Positions 49,681 through 61,812 of a stretch of DNA of 64,000 bases are shown in pieces (the stretch's first letter is position 1; each line of letters begins with the position of its first letter). A model generated the notes under the pieces. That model was not told the DNA's origin, did not search any database, and saw only the letters and a program-made list of their open reading frames with translations. The stretch is from Macrosoma leucophasiata. Its lineage: Eukaryota > Arthropoda > Insecta > Lepidoptera > Hedylidae. The stretch is taken from the NCBI GenBank assembly GCA_036365455.1, contig JAWQUS010000030.1:1674001-1738000 (forward strand), read 5' to 3'. The translations under genes were made by a program, and so were the position numbers.

Positions 49681-50494
49681 TTTAATGGTACATAATATAT
49701 TTTACCCAAATATTTTGTAAATTTAAATAATACCCTTTGCATTACTCGAAGTTCACTTTGTTACTACGTATTTAATTGCGAATCTTAACTTTATCGCTAT
49801 GTACAAAACACTTGTTTCTTTACACATCGTTGTTTAAATATAAATGAGACAAACAAACCTGACTGATGTTCATTTCTTTAAGGAGTTGTAACGTGGTGTT
49901 CCCAGTGGACGTACAGTACATCAAAAGCAAGCTAATATTTCAAAGATTTCAGGAAAAACAAGTTTATTTGATTAAAACAAAGATGAAATTGTTTAATCGA
50001 GTTCTATTTACTGATTATGGTAATTTGTACACTGAAGAAAACTTGTCAAAAGAATTGTCAATCGCCATCGTCATATTTTTGTATTACCATTTTCTGTAAA
50101 CTGAATTATTTTTAAACGAAAAAACTACACAACATTAACTGAAATTGATAATCGGATATTGTTCAGAATAGTTTTAACGATAATTTTACGAACTGTACAT
50201 TAATTGGGAACAACTCCATACATTTTTGGACCAAATCGTTTTATGACGAAGGCAGAGTGAGGATGCAAAAGTACCTATATTAACACTTTGAAAGAAATGT
50301 TGATATTCGTTGGTTATTGTTATAAAAAAATTGTACATACCTTGTCATTAATGTAAATTATTTAATTTATTGTAGTTTGTACATGTATCCGTTATTCAAG
50401 TGTTATTTATTTGTAAATAAATATTTAGATTTTTTATGCTGTTAATTATTTTATTTGTGTAACAAAATGCCTTCAAATGTATTTATTTTTATTT

Positions 50495-50600
50495 TTATAG
50501 AAATTGGCAAACAAACGTGCAACTGACATGGATGTTAAGTAAGGACTATAGCCTTTAGACATCTACACAAAAACCAGAAATCAAAATGCAGATTGCGAAA
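50495..50600 (-). mobile_element. SINE-B fragment
   Basis: aaattggcaaacaaacgtgc to aaccagaaatcaaaatgcag. Confidence 0.65.
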
Positions 50601-50604
50601 TGCA

Positions 50605-50908
50605 AGTGAAAATGCCAATAATATTTACTTGACATTGGAATCGAGTTTGGACCTCGTAGTACCAGTAATGGTCTGCTACCTTTAAGGTACGATTCCTAAC
50701 TCGGCAGCACGCAGCAGTGCTGTTGCAGCACTACTGGTCTTCATATTATGTTATCTATGAGTTTATTGAGATTACATTCCGAGCCACGCGACACTGTCGC
50801 GGCAGCAATTAAATAGAAAATAGAGAAATATGGTGCTGCATAGCTGCACTGCTGCGTGCTGCTGAGTTCGGAATCGTACCTTTAGACTACTGAGGCTGTT
50901 ACCTCTTC
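50605..50908 (-). mobile_element. SINE-C head, split by a MITE
   Basis: tggaatcgagtttggacctc and gtaatggtctgctacctt on the left; tagactactgaggctgtta on the right. Together they match the tRNA-derived head of SINE-C. Confidence 0.7.
50685..50881. mobile_element. PIF/Harbinger-like MITE, 197 bp
   Basis: TTA target duplication (50682-50684, 50882-50884). Inverted ends aggtacgattcctaactcgg / gagttcggaatcgtacct, then gcagcacgcagcagtgctg-type subterminal inverts. Confidence 0.85.
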
Positions 50909-50944
50909 TCGGTCATAACTAATACCGGTTGATTACATGGCCTT

Positions 50945-51317
50945 GTAAAGCCGCGGACCCACCAAAGCGCAAGCTGTGCACGGGCACGCGACGCATAATT
51001 CGTTTGACAACGTGGGTCACCGTTTCCAATGCAGCACATGCTACACACGAAACTCAAGTCGTGTCGCGACTATGTGCAGGCCCTCTCACCTACCACCCGG
51101 CTCTCCCTTCCGTGTACAACGTGGTCCGCGTGTACAGCGTGTCTGACGTTGACAGCGTTGAGCTACGTGCTCGCATATTCGAGGAAGCCACGAGTTTCAA
51201 TTCATGCGTATTCGTAGCGTGTCCGTGGGTTGCAGTGGACACAATCTCTTATATTTTCTTGTAGCTCGACCCACTTTCGTATCCTCTCCGTGCACTGCGG
51301 TGGGTCCACTGCTTTAC
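50945..51317. mobile_element. MITE with ccgcggacccacc inverted repeats
   Basis: aaagccgcggacccaccaaa to gcactgcggtgggtccactg. Opposite orientation to 6237-6665 and sharing cgtttcca(a/c)tgcagcaca. Confidence 0.75.
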
Positions 51318-51328
51318 ACCTGTCACTC

Positions 51329-51460
51329 AGACACTTTAGGTCTCGAGGCAACGCATTTTGATCGCTGGTTTTTGTGTAGATGTGTATAGTCATCACTTAA
51401 TATCTATGTGAACTGCTGCATGCTTAGTTGCCACCTTCATTACATTAAAAAAAACAGTAT
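51329..51460 (+). mobile_element. SINE-B 3' fragment
   Basis: actttaggtctcgaggcaac to gttgccaccttcattacatt and A-run. Confidence 0.7.
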
Positions 51461-52060
51461 GTTATAATGTAAAAAAACTTAACAAATGAGCTGGATTTGA
51501 CACTTGACTTATAAAAATAGACCGAGAGCAGTAATACTACAGAATTGAGGAATTTAAATAATCGCTCACTGGTCAAGTTGAAAATTAAGAATTTCTACCG
51601 GGTCAATCTCGGTGATTTTAAGTGTACCTCAATTTAAGTTGCTTGGGGTCTACGGGTTTTCTTTGATCCCTTTCGAGGTTGTGGTTACGTTGAAGCTGGG
51701 CTCAAAATATTCTCAGTATTTAATAATTACACGCGCAAAAGGTAAGAGGATAAGGTATTTTCTGTTTAATCTTACGCCAAAACTCAATACATCACAAAGA
51801 AAAGTTGAGGTTGAGGTTGAGTGCGTGTTAGACTCGCGGTCACAGGATTCAGTACAATTAGAAATGAAAATTTCTAAGTGTACGGAATCCCTATGTGACT
51901 TATTTACCACCGGTTTTTTTTTGGGACGGACTTATGACGACTAGTCTACTGTTTTTTTTTATCTATAGGTTAAGGTAGTTTCGGAAATAAGTAGGCAGGT
52001 GGGGATGGGTTTTTTTCGATTACTTAGTCACTGTCTTAAATATCTAAAAAACTTCCTTTC
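51461..52060. other. Unassigned interval with MITE-T2 scrap
   Basis: gagtgcgtgttagactcgcg and tcacaggattcagtac near 51820-51860, and ccaccggttttttttt near 51907, are T2 end remnants. The rest is unassigned. Confidence 0.4.
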
Positions 52061-52352
52061 ACTGGTGGTAGAGCTTCAGTGAGGGAGCTCGCGGGCGTAG
52101 GCACCACCGCATTACCTAACATACTTGCCGCTAAATGGTAGTGTTCAGCACTATCGTGTTCCGGTCAGGTGGTAATGTACGGCCCTGTAATTTCCGGCAC
52201 AGAGGCATAACACCTTAGGCCTCAGGAGTGGTAACGCATGTGCATTTTGACCTTGGTCTTCATGTGGGTGTCTATAGGCTGCAGTCATCACTTAACATCA
52301 ATGTGAACTGCATGCTTGTTTGCCAAGCCCATTACATTAAAAAAAAAAAAAA
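52061..52352 (+). mobile_element. SINE-A, full length
   Basis: actggtggtagagcttcagtg to the poly(A). Confidence 0.9.
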
Positions 52353-52784
52353 AGTGAGGTACGCGAACCCCTAAGGGTTTGCCATTCGGCGGCAGGGGGT
52401 TCCCGACAAAATTGACTATAAATCGACTTGATGCCAGAATGAAGTTTAAAATTGTCCAAAATCACTCCAAAAATTGACTCTATTATCACATATAAGAAAC
52501 AAGCACCTCTAGTAAAAATATATTTCTTTATTTGTTACCTTATAATTAAATAAAAGCACTTTTTTCTTCAACAGTCAATTTTAGTGTTTGGGGGGAGGGG
52601 GGTTAATTAGTTGCGGGGTTTGCTGTCACCTGGATACTTTTCAACAGAGGACAGACAACGTGGAGTCGAAAGTTTGAGAAACCCTGTTCTAGAGGGACCC
52701 TATAGAGCTGGTTAAATGCGAAGACATTTCCATCTCGTTATAAAAAGATGTAGACGCGATAGTTGAAACTACTTTTTGCTGAAG
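52353..52784. other. Possible hAT MITE remnant and unassigned DNA
   Basis: gtcgaaagtttgagaaaccc followed by tgttctaga at about 52666-52694 resembles the end of an hAT MITE. The opposite end could not be placed. Confidence 0.3.
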
Positions 52785-52995
52785 GTAGAGTTCCTGGGCC
52801 GGACTTGAGTGTAGAGGAAGAAGACATCACCACATTACAAATCTATCTCCTATCAAAATGAAGAGAGAACACTGCCTGTACCTCTTCAATCTGCATTTTG
52901 ACCTCTACTTTTGAGATAGGCTGGATATCTATAGGCTGCAGTCGTCACTAATCATCTATGTTAATTGCTTGACCGTTTGCCACCATCAATAAGTA
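52785..52995 (+). mobile_element. SINE-B, degenerate
   Basis: gaaggtagagttcctgggcc, then caatctgcattttgacctct and ctataggctgcagtcgtcac. Confidence 0.6.
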
Positions 52996-53500
52996 AATAA
53001 CAGTGCAAGATGGTTTATAATAATCCTAGACTGTCTATCGTAATCACAATAAGAGATTATGAAAATGTACACCCTTTCAACTAATTCTATTATTCTATTC
53101 ACCAAAAAAAGGATTTCTCTGCGAAAATAATTCTAAATAAATATCCCCAAGGCTATTTGATTAAGCTAATTAAGTAAACAGCATTACGTGAGTGCGGCAA
53201 ATTAGTGGACTGTTTACGCTGAGCTCTTCGACTATAATTTCTTTTTAAAACTTTTAATTTTCTTTTGTTATAACGTTTCTACAAGATAAGGGTTGAGACA
53301 GCTGTGAAGGTAATTAAATTAAAAGGAAAGTTTGGTTTGTTTGTTATGATCATCTGTTAAGATCTTTTATGGATGGAAAGTTGACTGGTTCATACATATT
53401 CTACGTCATAAGGTGGTATTAGTATAAGTGAGCAATCACCGAGCAATGGCGGTTAAATCTTTCTAGTCTCTTGGTAGTAAATATAAAACGCGGGATGGGC
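52996..53500. other. Unassigned interval
   Basis: Nothing recognised. Confidence 0.4.
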
Positions 53501-54025
53501 AGCAGCGTACCTTAATAAAACTACCACCACTGCGCTCGTCAATACGCATGCCAAGCGTGGCGATTATGGCATATTCTCCCTTAAAATCGTACAAGTATAA
53601 AATAACACGCGAAGCGCGCATGGCCCTGCGGCTGGTGTAGATCATAAGCGATCTACTCGGTAAAGCATTACGGTCGCGGTCGGGTATGTTATGGTTGATC
53701 GCTAATGGCAAAATAGTGTTAATAATAATTTCCGTGCTTCGGAGGGTGCGTTAAGCCGTCGGTCTTGGTTGCTATCGATAAATAGCAGTCGTTAAACCTT
53801 GTCGGAGCCCTTATGGGCGGTTCGAAAACATCCGACAGCGGGTTGGCCACTACCTCCACCAATCCGCATTGGAGCAACGTGGTGGAGTAAGCTCCAGGCC
53901 TTACACCAAAAAAGAAGAGAGACTCGTGCCCAGCAGTAGGACGTATAATGGGTTGCCATTATTATTATTATTATAACGTTACACTGTTATGGGCATCTTT
54001 GGAGAAGGGTTTGTCCATCAGTGAA
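53501..54025. mobile_element. MITE-F split by 5S-derived SINE
   Basis: Left part contains aagcgtggcgattatggcat and attctccctta. Right part contains cactgttatgggcatctttg and gagaagggtttgtcca. Both align to consecutive parts of MITE-F at 29222 and 55262. Confidence 0.6.
53611..53973 (+). mobile_element. 5S rRNA-derived SINE, full length
   Basis: gaagcgcgcatggccctgcg to ggttgccattattattatta. The box C region is mutated (tatggttgatcgct). Confidence 0.85.
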
Positions 54026-54127
54026 CTTGTCCGTACAAGTTGGTGTCGCTTAACAGACACGAAATAAGCCGAAGTCTCCTTCCTAAAGCAATATTTCTTG
54101 TTGGATACTGTACGTAGTAGGTATGAC

Positions 54128-54408
54128 ATTTTTTTATGTTTTGGAAGTGGCAAACAAGCATGCAGTTCACATTGATGTTAAGTGATGACTGCAGTTTATA
54201 GACACCCACACAAATACCAAGGTCAAAGTGCAGATGCGTTAGCGCTCCTGAGGCCTAAGGTGTTATGCCTCTGTGCCGGAAATTACAGGGCCGTAAATTA
54301 CCACCTGACCGGAACACGATAGTGCTGAGCACCATTTAGCGGCAAATATATTAGGTAATGCGGTGGTGCCTACTTCTTCGATTTCTGTCACTGGAGCTCT
54401 ACCACTAG
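54128..54408 (-). mobile_element. SINE-A, full length
   Basis: tttttatgttttggaagtgg to gagctctaccactagt. Confidence 0.9.
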
Positions 54409-54641
54409 TAATATAAACGTAAACCTCTGTTTACCATTTACCTACTTTAAGCATTGCCTTGTTTTCGTCTCGGAAACTCCCCTTATGTATAATTTAGGAA
54501 AGGCAAGTTTATCTACAGCCGACGACAATAATTCTGGATTATTCGCACAATAACCGTTAACATACAAAACGTTAGATATATCCACGCTCTAATACACCTA
54601 AGTAGTCCAAGAGTAGGTATCAATGAATTTGTGAAACATTA

Positions 54642-55175
54642 TCCAATTGCGTATTTAAGGCCAAAGATTGCCACAACGACCTGTCCTGGGCCGCCCTCAT
54701 CCACGACCGCGACCTTCACCAGGTCGTCGGTCCAGAACTGTTCTGCCTCAACGGCCGTCAGTTCTGCGAGCTATGTGCCATGCCCACTGCCACTTGAGTT
54801 TCACTATTCGGTGGGCTATGACGGTTACTTTGGTTCTCATACGGATCTCCTGATTGCTGATTCGATCTCGCAGAGAAACTCCGAGCATAGCCCTCGCCAT
54901 TGCTCTCTGAGTGACCTTGAGCCTTCTTATGAGGCGCATAGTGAGCGACCACGTTTCGGTTCCGTATGTAATTACTGGTAACACACATTGGTCAAAAACC
55001 TGCTTCTCAGACACTGCAATAATTGGACGAGAAGATATATCGTAGCTTCCGGAACGCTGCCCTTCCGAGTTGGATTCGGCGATTGACCTCTTTCTCGATG
55101 TTGGACCTACCTAACTGGACCACTTGTCCCAGGTATACATAATCGTCAACAACTTCGAGGGAAATAAATAATACA
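54642..55175 (-). mobile_element. LINE 3' ORF remnant
   Basis: The minus strand encodes KQVFDQCVLPVITYGTETW, KVTQRAMARAMLGVSLRDR, RTKVTVIAHRIVKLKWQWAW and HIARRTDGR. Upstream, after a frameshift, come NIEKEVNRRIQLGRAAFRKL-type residues. This is a common lepidopteran LINE C-terminus, distinct from the (cata)n family. Confidence 0.75.
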
Positions 55176-55261
55176 ATGAGTCTTATTATAGGTTGTCAGA
55201 AAAGTTTTTTTTTCAAATATGTTATTTAAAAGATTTTGCTAATTACATAATAAGATTGATC

Positions 55262-55420
55262 ATTCACCACTTCCACCGAAAGACGTCCACAGCTGAGCAA
55301 AACCTTCCCCAAAGATGTCCACAATAGTGTTGTGCGTCATTAGGGGAGAATATGCCATAATCGCCACGCTTGGCAGGCGGATAAGCGACCCCAGTGGTGG
55401 TAGTTTTTAACGCGAGACGC
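55262..55420. mobile_element. MITE-F, partial
   Basis: gaaagacgtccacagctgag to gcataatcgccacgcttggc-like sequence (gccataatcgccacgcttgg); the right arm is missing. Confidence 0.65.
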
Positions 55421-55588
55421 TGCTAATTAAATTTGCTACGTAAAGTTATTGGAATGGTTTGATTACCATTGTTCGTTTGACTGAAGAAGAAGAATTAATT
55501 TAAATAATTGAAGAAGAATTTTCCTACACTTGATAGTGATGGGGTAGTCACGTCTCGACGCCTTAATATATTGATAATTTTTATATAT

Positions 55589-55723
55589 TTTTTTATGTTA
55601 CAAAGGTGGCAAACAATCATGCAGTTCACATTGATGTTAAGTGATAACTGCAGCCTATAGACACCCACAAAATGCGGTGGTGCCTATGTCCTCGAGCACG
55701 TACACTGGAACTCTACCACCAGT
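55589..55723 (-). mobile_element. SINE-A, internally deleted
   Basis: ctatagacacccaca joins directly to aaatgcggtggtgcctatg; ends ctctaccaccagt. Confidence 0.8.
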
Positions 55724-55732
55724 AAATATAAT

Positions 55733-55892
55733 GCGAGTTCTGTCTGATGGTGGGGTCAAAAGTCTTAGGAATCGGCGTGCATGTATGAAGAGAATGATGA
55801 ATGTAGATGAGGCTCGGGAGATGTGTCAGGACCGGGATATCTGGCGCTCTACACTCTCTGCCTACCCCGTTAGGGACCTGGCGTGAGGATAC
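55733..55892 (+). mobile_element. RTE-like LINE 3' end
   Basis: gcgagttctgtctgatggtg to ggcgtgaggatacatacatc. Encodes ACMKRMMNVDEAREMCQDRD. Confidence 0.8.
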
Positions 55893-56046
55893 ATACATCA
55901 TTTAACGTCGCCTTGTCTCGTCTACTCTACTCTTTACATTATTACATTTTCAAAGGATAACAAATAAAACATAATTTCTGGTAAACACGCATAAGAGCTT
56001 AGGCCTCATTGAAATCTCTGATAATGTGTTGATGTTTATTATTATT

Positions 56047-56275
56047 ATTTTTTATGTACCCAAAGTGGCAAACAAGCATGCAGTTCACATTGATGTTAAG
56101 TGATGACTGCAGCCTATAGACACTCACACAATGACCAGAGGTCACAATGCAGATGTGCTGCCACTCCTGAGGCATTAGGTGTTATGCCTCTGTGCCGGAA
56201 ATTACAGGGCCGTACATTACCACCTGACCGGAACACGATAGTGCTGAACACTACCATTTAGCGGCAAGTTTATAG
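56047..56275 (-). mobile_element. SINE-A, 5'-truncated
   Basis: ttttttatgtacccaaagtg to accatttagcggcaagttta. Confidence 0.85.
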
Positions 56276-56519
56276 GCTAGTGTTACTTACGATCAATGTG
56301 AATGTGGGTACTTAATTAATTTCTGATCACGGATCATAGTAACACAAAAAATCTTTTTTGCTGCGGGCTCTTAGACTATAGCATCCGGATAATCATAGCA
56401 AATGTTCCATGAAAACAATTTGAATAATTCTTATTTACTTACCCTGTTATTTTTAGGGCAACAAGTTTTCCGAGTTTGGAGATAATATTACATTATAATA
56501 CGAGTATCTTTTAAATTAT
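56276..56519. other. Unassigned interval
   Basis: Nothing recognised. Confidence 0.3.
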
Positions 56520-56944
56520 ACTAGCGGTCTGCACCAGCTTCGCACGGGTGCAATTAAGGTACTAACATGAGATATAACCTATCCTATCTTTCAAGTTGGA
56601 TCAAACTGCACACGGTGTGCAAAGCTAAAATAACATCAATGAAGTAGTTTAGGAGTCCATTGCAGACAAACATCGTGTCTCGTAATTTATATATACAACT
56701 AGCTGACCCGGCAAACTTCGTATTGCCTCAGATTAAAAATATGACATGTGTCAAAGGTTTGATAGATACGGACTATTTGTATGGGAAAATGAAATGGTGG
56801 TTTTTACTATTTCCCTTCAATTTATTCATATTTTCTTACCTTTTAAACATTCCCTGGACTTCCAAAAATAATTCAAAATCAATATTAGCCAAATCATCAA
56901 TCAAATTTAATAAAGGAAAACGGGTTGCATTTTTATATAAATAG
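56520..56944 (-). mobile_element. Two adjacent Helitron-like elements
   Basis: 56520-56698 begins ctagcggtctgcaccagctt (CTAG 3' end, minus). 56702-56944 begins ctagctgacccggcaaactt and ends ttgcatttttatataaatag, matching 44060-44312. Confidence 0.65.
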
Positions 56945-57203
56945 ATGTGTCCCAGGGATAAGTGACCGCCCGGCGTTTTTAGAATATTTGTACAAAATTA
57001 AAGATAATAAGGATAATTACTCTTATATATATATTGAGATTATTCCTCCTATTCTTTATAATTTAAAATAATAATAATAACATACTACAAATTATTCAAA
57101 CCGGATTGTTGTTAAAACAAATTTTATTAAAAAAGCGTATGGAAAATTTTTTCATGAAGTTATTTTAATCCAATCATGAAGTCATTTTATAAAGTTTTAA
57201 TAT

Positions 57204-57463
57204 GTAAATTCACGCCTGTAATACCCGAAGGCATTACGTTTTGGCCCATGTAACAGCTGGCGAGTGGCGAGCCTGTTGACATCTCCGGGCACATAACCAA
57301 ACTCCGAGATACTGGGAAATTTCCAGAAAATGGACAAATAGAATAGAACCAGAGATAAAGAATTCAGAGATTCTACACCGCTATTTCTGATTAAGCTTGG
57401 GATCAAACCCAGGACCCCAACCTAGTAGTACTGGCCTGCTACCGCTAGGCTACTGAGGCAGCC
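57204..57463 (-). mobile_element. SINE-C, 3'-shortened
   Basis: aaattcacgcctgtaatacc to ctaggctactgaggcagcc. Confidence 0.85.
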
Positions 57464-58457
57464 ATCAAATTTTGATCATATCATAAAATAGTTGCATAAA
57501 TTACCAACAGAGGCGCAGCAAGTTATATACATAGCATTTATAGCACAATTAAAGCTATACAGCTTTGATCACACACCCGCTGTACACGTTCATCAGCGAA
57601 ATAAAAATTCTATTGATTCTAGAACAAACGAACTGGGCTTCACCACTCGTCAGTCACGTATTTCCTTTTTTACGTTGAATTTTTAGTAAAATCGAGCATC
57701 GGACGTGACATTTTAAAGGAATGTAGAAGGATATAATTTGTGATGATGATCGAACTTCACGTCAGAGAAGTTTGTTTCTATTGTGATACTATTATACTTC
57801 ACATAATGGAAATCATTAAAAATAACCATTATAAAAAAATATTAATTGCTTTTTGAAAGATATTTTAATTTAATGGTAATTAAATACAAGTCATTACAAA
57901 TATTTAAAAAAAAAACCTTAAATAAACTATCTTAAAATAAATAAAGCAATTATGCATTAAAAATCCACATCGCGGTCGTACTGCGGCAACGTTCCCAGAA
58001 GGCTGGCAGCATTGCCACGTTGAATGGCAATGCTTATCCTCTGCCCAAAATATTGCTTTTTTATGTCTTTCAGCCACTCTTTTTGTGATTTTTCACTCTT
58101 TTTGTAATTTTATTTTTGTACTTGCTGGATTTGTAAAGCATTATTTTCCCAAGGTATATGATAGGATATGTATAGTTTCTTTAGCCTTATAGTACTAGAC
58201 CACTCAAGCCATCAAGTCAGTTAACTACTAATTGTCTGTTCTTTATATTTAGCTTTGATCATACACTCTTTGTACACGTTCATCTGCGAAATAAAAATGT
58301 CTATTGTCTAGAACAAACGAACTGGGCTTAACCACTCGTCAGTCACGTATTTCCCTTTTTTTTACGTTGAATTTTTAGTAAAATCGAGCATCGAACGTGA
58401 CATTGTAAAGGAATATTTTTTGGTCTAGGTAATATTATTTCTATAGCTAGATACTCA

Positions 58458-58731
58458 TATTATTTGTACAGAGTTTGCGGGCGTAGGCACCACCGCATTA
58501 CCTTTTATACTTGCCGATAAATGGTAGTGTTCAGCACTATATTGTTACGGTCAGGTGGTAATGTATGATCTCGTAATTTCCGGCACAGAGGCATAACACC
58601 TTAGGCCTCAGGAGTGGTAACGCGTCTGCATTTTGACCTTGGTCTTTCTGTGGGTGTCTATAGGCTGCAGTCATCACTTAACATTAATGTGAACTGCATG
58701 CTTGTTTGCCACTTCCACTACATAAAAAAAA
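58458..58731 (+). mobile_element. SINE-A, slightly 5'-truncated
   Basis: cagagtttgcgggcgtaggc to the poly(A), inside tandem unit 2. Confidence 0.85.
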
Positions 58732-58990
58732 TCGTTTGACCATCTATTGCGATACTAAACTTCACCTAATGGAAATCATTAAAAATAACCATTATTAAGT
58801 AAATAAAATAATAAAAATTCCTTTTTATGTCTTTCAGCCACTCTTTTTGTAATTTTTCACTTTTTTTGTAATTTTATTTTTGTATTTGCCAGATTTGTAA
58901 AACATTATTTTCCCAAGGTATGTATAGTTTATTTAGCCTTATAGTACTAGATCACGCAAGCCATATCTAGTCAGTTAACTTACTAATTGT

Positions 58991-61508
58991 CTTCTACTTC
59001 TACTTCTTCGCTAAGTCGCGTGATCAAACACGGTCACATACCTGCTCCTGGCTTTTTCCACCATGACCTTCTTTATTTGGCATATAAACTTAAACAGCCT
59101 AAACCTAGGTCAGAGATAGTTTGGCTACGCAATTTATATAAAATCAATAGTGACTCTCTAGAAGCTGATGCGGCGTGTCTTGATTTATCTACAGTGTATG
59201 CTGCAGCGTCAGTCGATGAAAAAATCTGAAGCTGTACGATGTTCATGCACCAATGAGAGCAGTTAAATTAAAATGCCCACCTGCGCCCTGGATAACCAAG
59301 AGAGTAAGGATGGCGATGACTAGGCGCGATAGAGCTTTCCGGGTTTTTAAGCGGGACAGGAGTGATGAGAACTGGGTTTTGTATAAAACTATCCGGAATC
59401 GGTGCAATCAAATGGTAAGAGCAACCAAACGTAGTTATTTTGCGGATAAAATTTCTGATTCCTCCCCGGCTGAAATCTGAAAATTTCTTTCAAACAAAAA
59501 AACAAAAACAAAATCTTTAGATACTGTACCTTCTCACCTGATGTATTAAATTCTCAATTTTCCCACGTCTTACCTTTGAGTTCTTCTCTCAAAACCTTAA
59601 CCTTATCAGAAATCTCTTTCATGACTCGGCCTTCTGCTGAAACGTTTTCATTCTCTTTAATAGGTAGCGATGAGACGCTCAAAGTAATTAAGTCTATTAA
59701 ATCTAATGCAGTCGGGAGTGATGATATAAGCCGGATGATGATCATGCCTATACTCCAGTTCATTGTTCCCACTTTAACACATATCATTAATTCTTCCTTA
59801 ACAACAGGGGTATTTCCTTTGATTTGGCAAAAAGCATATATTTCTCCAATTCCCAAAGTTCATAACCCCTGTGAATTAAAGGAGTATAAGCCAATTACCA
59901 TTCCTCTCTAAAATCCTGGAAGCAGTGGTCCACAAACAAGTCTCTTCTTTTGTATATTGTAATAGCCTTATATCTTCGTATCAATCCGGCTTTCGCCCGA
60001 GCCACAGCACTACCACTGCTCTTTTAAAAGTAACGGAGGATATTAGGAGCGGCATGGAGGATAAAATGGTCACAATTTTAGTTTTAATTGATTTCTCTAA
60101 CGAATTTAATATGGTGGACCATGATATCCTCCTTGCTGTTCTAGATCACCTACATTTTTCTTCTGAGACTGTAAAATGGTTTTCCTCCTACCTCAGCAAT
60201 AGGCAGCAAGCGGTTCGGGTGAATGGAATACTTTCTAAATGGTGTCACCTTCGTGCTGGTGTTGCTCAAGGTGGAATACTTTCACCTCTCCTATTTTCAA
60301 TTTTTATAAACATTCTTTCTGCTTCCTTGGACTGCTCTTACCATTTCTATGCAGATGATCTGCAATTATATAGCCAATCAAACGTCGAGAATATCAGTAA
60401 TACCATTGGTAGGATTAACTTTAACTTAGACAGAATTAGCACCTGGTCTCATAAATATGGCATTTAGGTTAATCCTACTAAGTGTCAGGCAATCATCATT
60501 GGTAGCTCACGACAGTTAGAGAAATTAGACATGAGTTCCATCACTCCTATCAAGTATGAAAATCAAGTGATTACATTCTCCTCTGCCGTAAAGGATCTAG
60601 GTTTACATATTGATGCCACTCTTAGTTGGAGAGTGCATGTCAGTGAGGTGTGCCGAGCTGTATATGCCGCTTTACACTCCCTTAACCGACTTAGAAACTT
60701 TCTGCCCATTGAAATCAAGATTCGTCTTGTTCAGGCCCTCATTCTCCCCATTATTGATTATGCTGATGTGTGTTATGTAAATCTCAAAGAAATTTTTCTA
60801 AATAAGCTGGATAGACTTGTTAATAACACAATTCGTTTTATCTTTTGTCTTCGCAAATTTGATCACGTATCGTATTACCGATCGAAACTGAATTGGCTCC
60901 CCATTCGACAGCGAAGACAAACTAAACTTCTTACCCAATTATATTCTATTCTTTCCGACCCAACTACTCCTTCATATTTAAAATGTAAATTTCAGTATCT
61001 CTCAGACTCTCACTCCTTACAATTACGTTCTAACAATTCTAATGTCCTTTTCACCGTACCAGCTTTGTATCCAGCTCTTTTCTACTTCAAGCTACACGTC
61101 TGTGGAATGCTCTCCCGGAGGAATTACGAAGACTCAACACAAAAATCGCCTTTAAAAAAGGGGTCAAGGCTTATTATGCGGCAAATGCTTCTCAAAGTCA
61201 TCATTAGATTCGTATGTGTATATATAATATCTATATATGTATATTAATATATGTTGTTGTATAAATATGGTATATAATATTTATCTTAAAGTATAATATC
61301 GTATGTAAGCAAAAACATTAGATTGTATGTATGTGATATTCTATTATTAGATTAGATTTACCTATTATATAATATCTTTATTCGTTACACTGCCTACTAT
61401 TTTCTCTATACTACCAATGATTGACTGGTAGAGAATGCTTTTAGCATTAAGTCCGCCATTTGTTACATCATTTGTTAATTATTTTGTAACAATAAAGAAT
61501 AAATAAAT
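58991..61508 (+). mobile_element. LINE (Jockey/CR1-type), 5'-truncated, RT mostly preserved
   Basis: Starts just after where the endonuclease would end. Frames encode PAPWITKRVRMAM (59289 on), the RT start SNAVGSDDISRMM, then SYQSGFRPSHSTTTALLKV, IDFSNEFNMVDHDI, GVAQGGILSPLLFSIFIN and FYADDLQLY (catalytic DD). The thumb and C-terminus run from 60531. Defects: stop at 59227, frameshift near 59911, one in-frame TAG at 60465-60467, frameshift near 61085. Ends ataaagaataaataaa; aattgt occurs at 58985-58990 and 61509-61514. Confidence 0.85.
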
Positions 61509-61812
61509 AATTGTATGTTCTTTATGTTTACCTTTGATCACATACTCTCTGTACACGTTCATCAGCGCAATAAAAATTCTATTGTTTCTAGAACAAACGA
61601 CCTGGGCTTTACCACTCGTCAGTCACGTATTTCCTTTTTTTTTACGTTGAATTTTTAGTAATATCGAGCATCGGACGTCACAGTTTAGAGGAATCGTTTT
61701 TGGTCTGAAATGATTTGTATAGATATTTTTTTTCTATTTAAGGATTCAAATTTAAAAACGCTGTGAACCTCAATCTTACTAGGTACCTAAAGTTGCGTTA
61801 TAAGTCATATAA

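Larger units (their letters stand above)
48537..50440 (+). other. Probable 3' UTR and candidate poly(A) sites
   Basis: No convincing coding sequence follows the stop. AATAAA occurs at 49334-49339 and again at 50416-50421, the second followed by a T-run, so either could end the CUB transcript. A hairpin (48659-48723), an hAT MITE (48771-49089) and a SINE-A (49391-49680) lie inside. The UTR extent is inference. Confidence 0.35.

Noticed and set aside
49866..50099. 77-codon open frame as a second gene
   Set aside because: No recognisable domain and no splice or promoter support; lies in the likely 3' UTR.
54631..54981. 116-codon plus-strand frame
   Set aside because: Antisense of the LINE C-terminal remnant, which has clear family motifs on the minus strand.
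59554..59856. 100-codon minus-strand frame
   Set aside because: Antisense of the LINE reverse-transcriptase coding strand.
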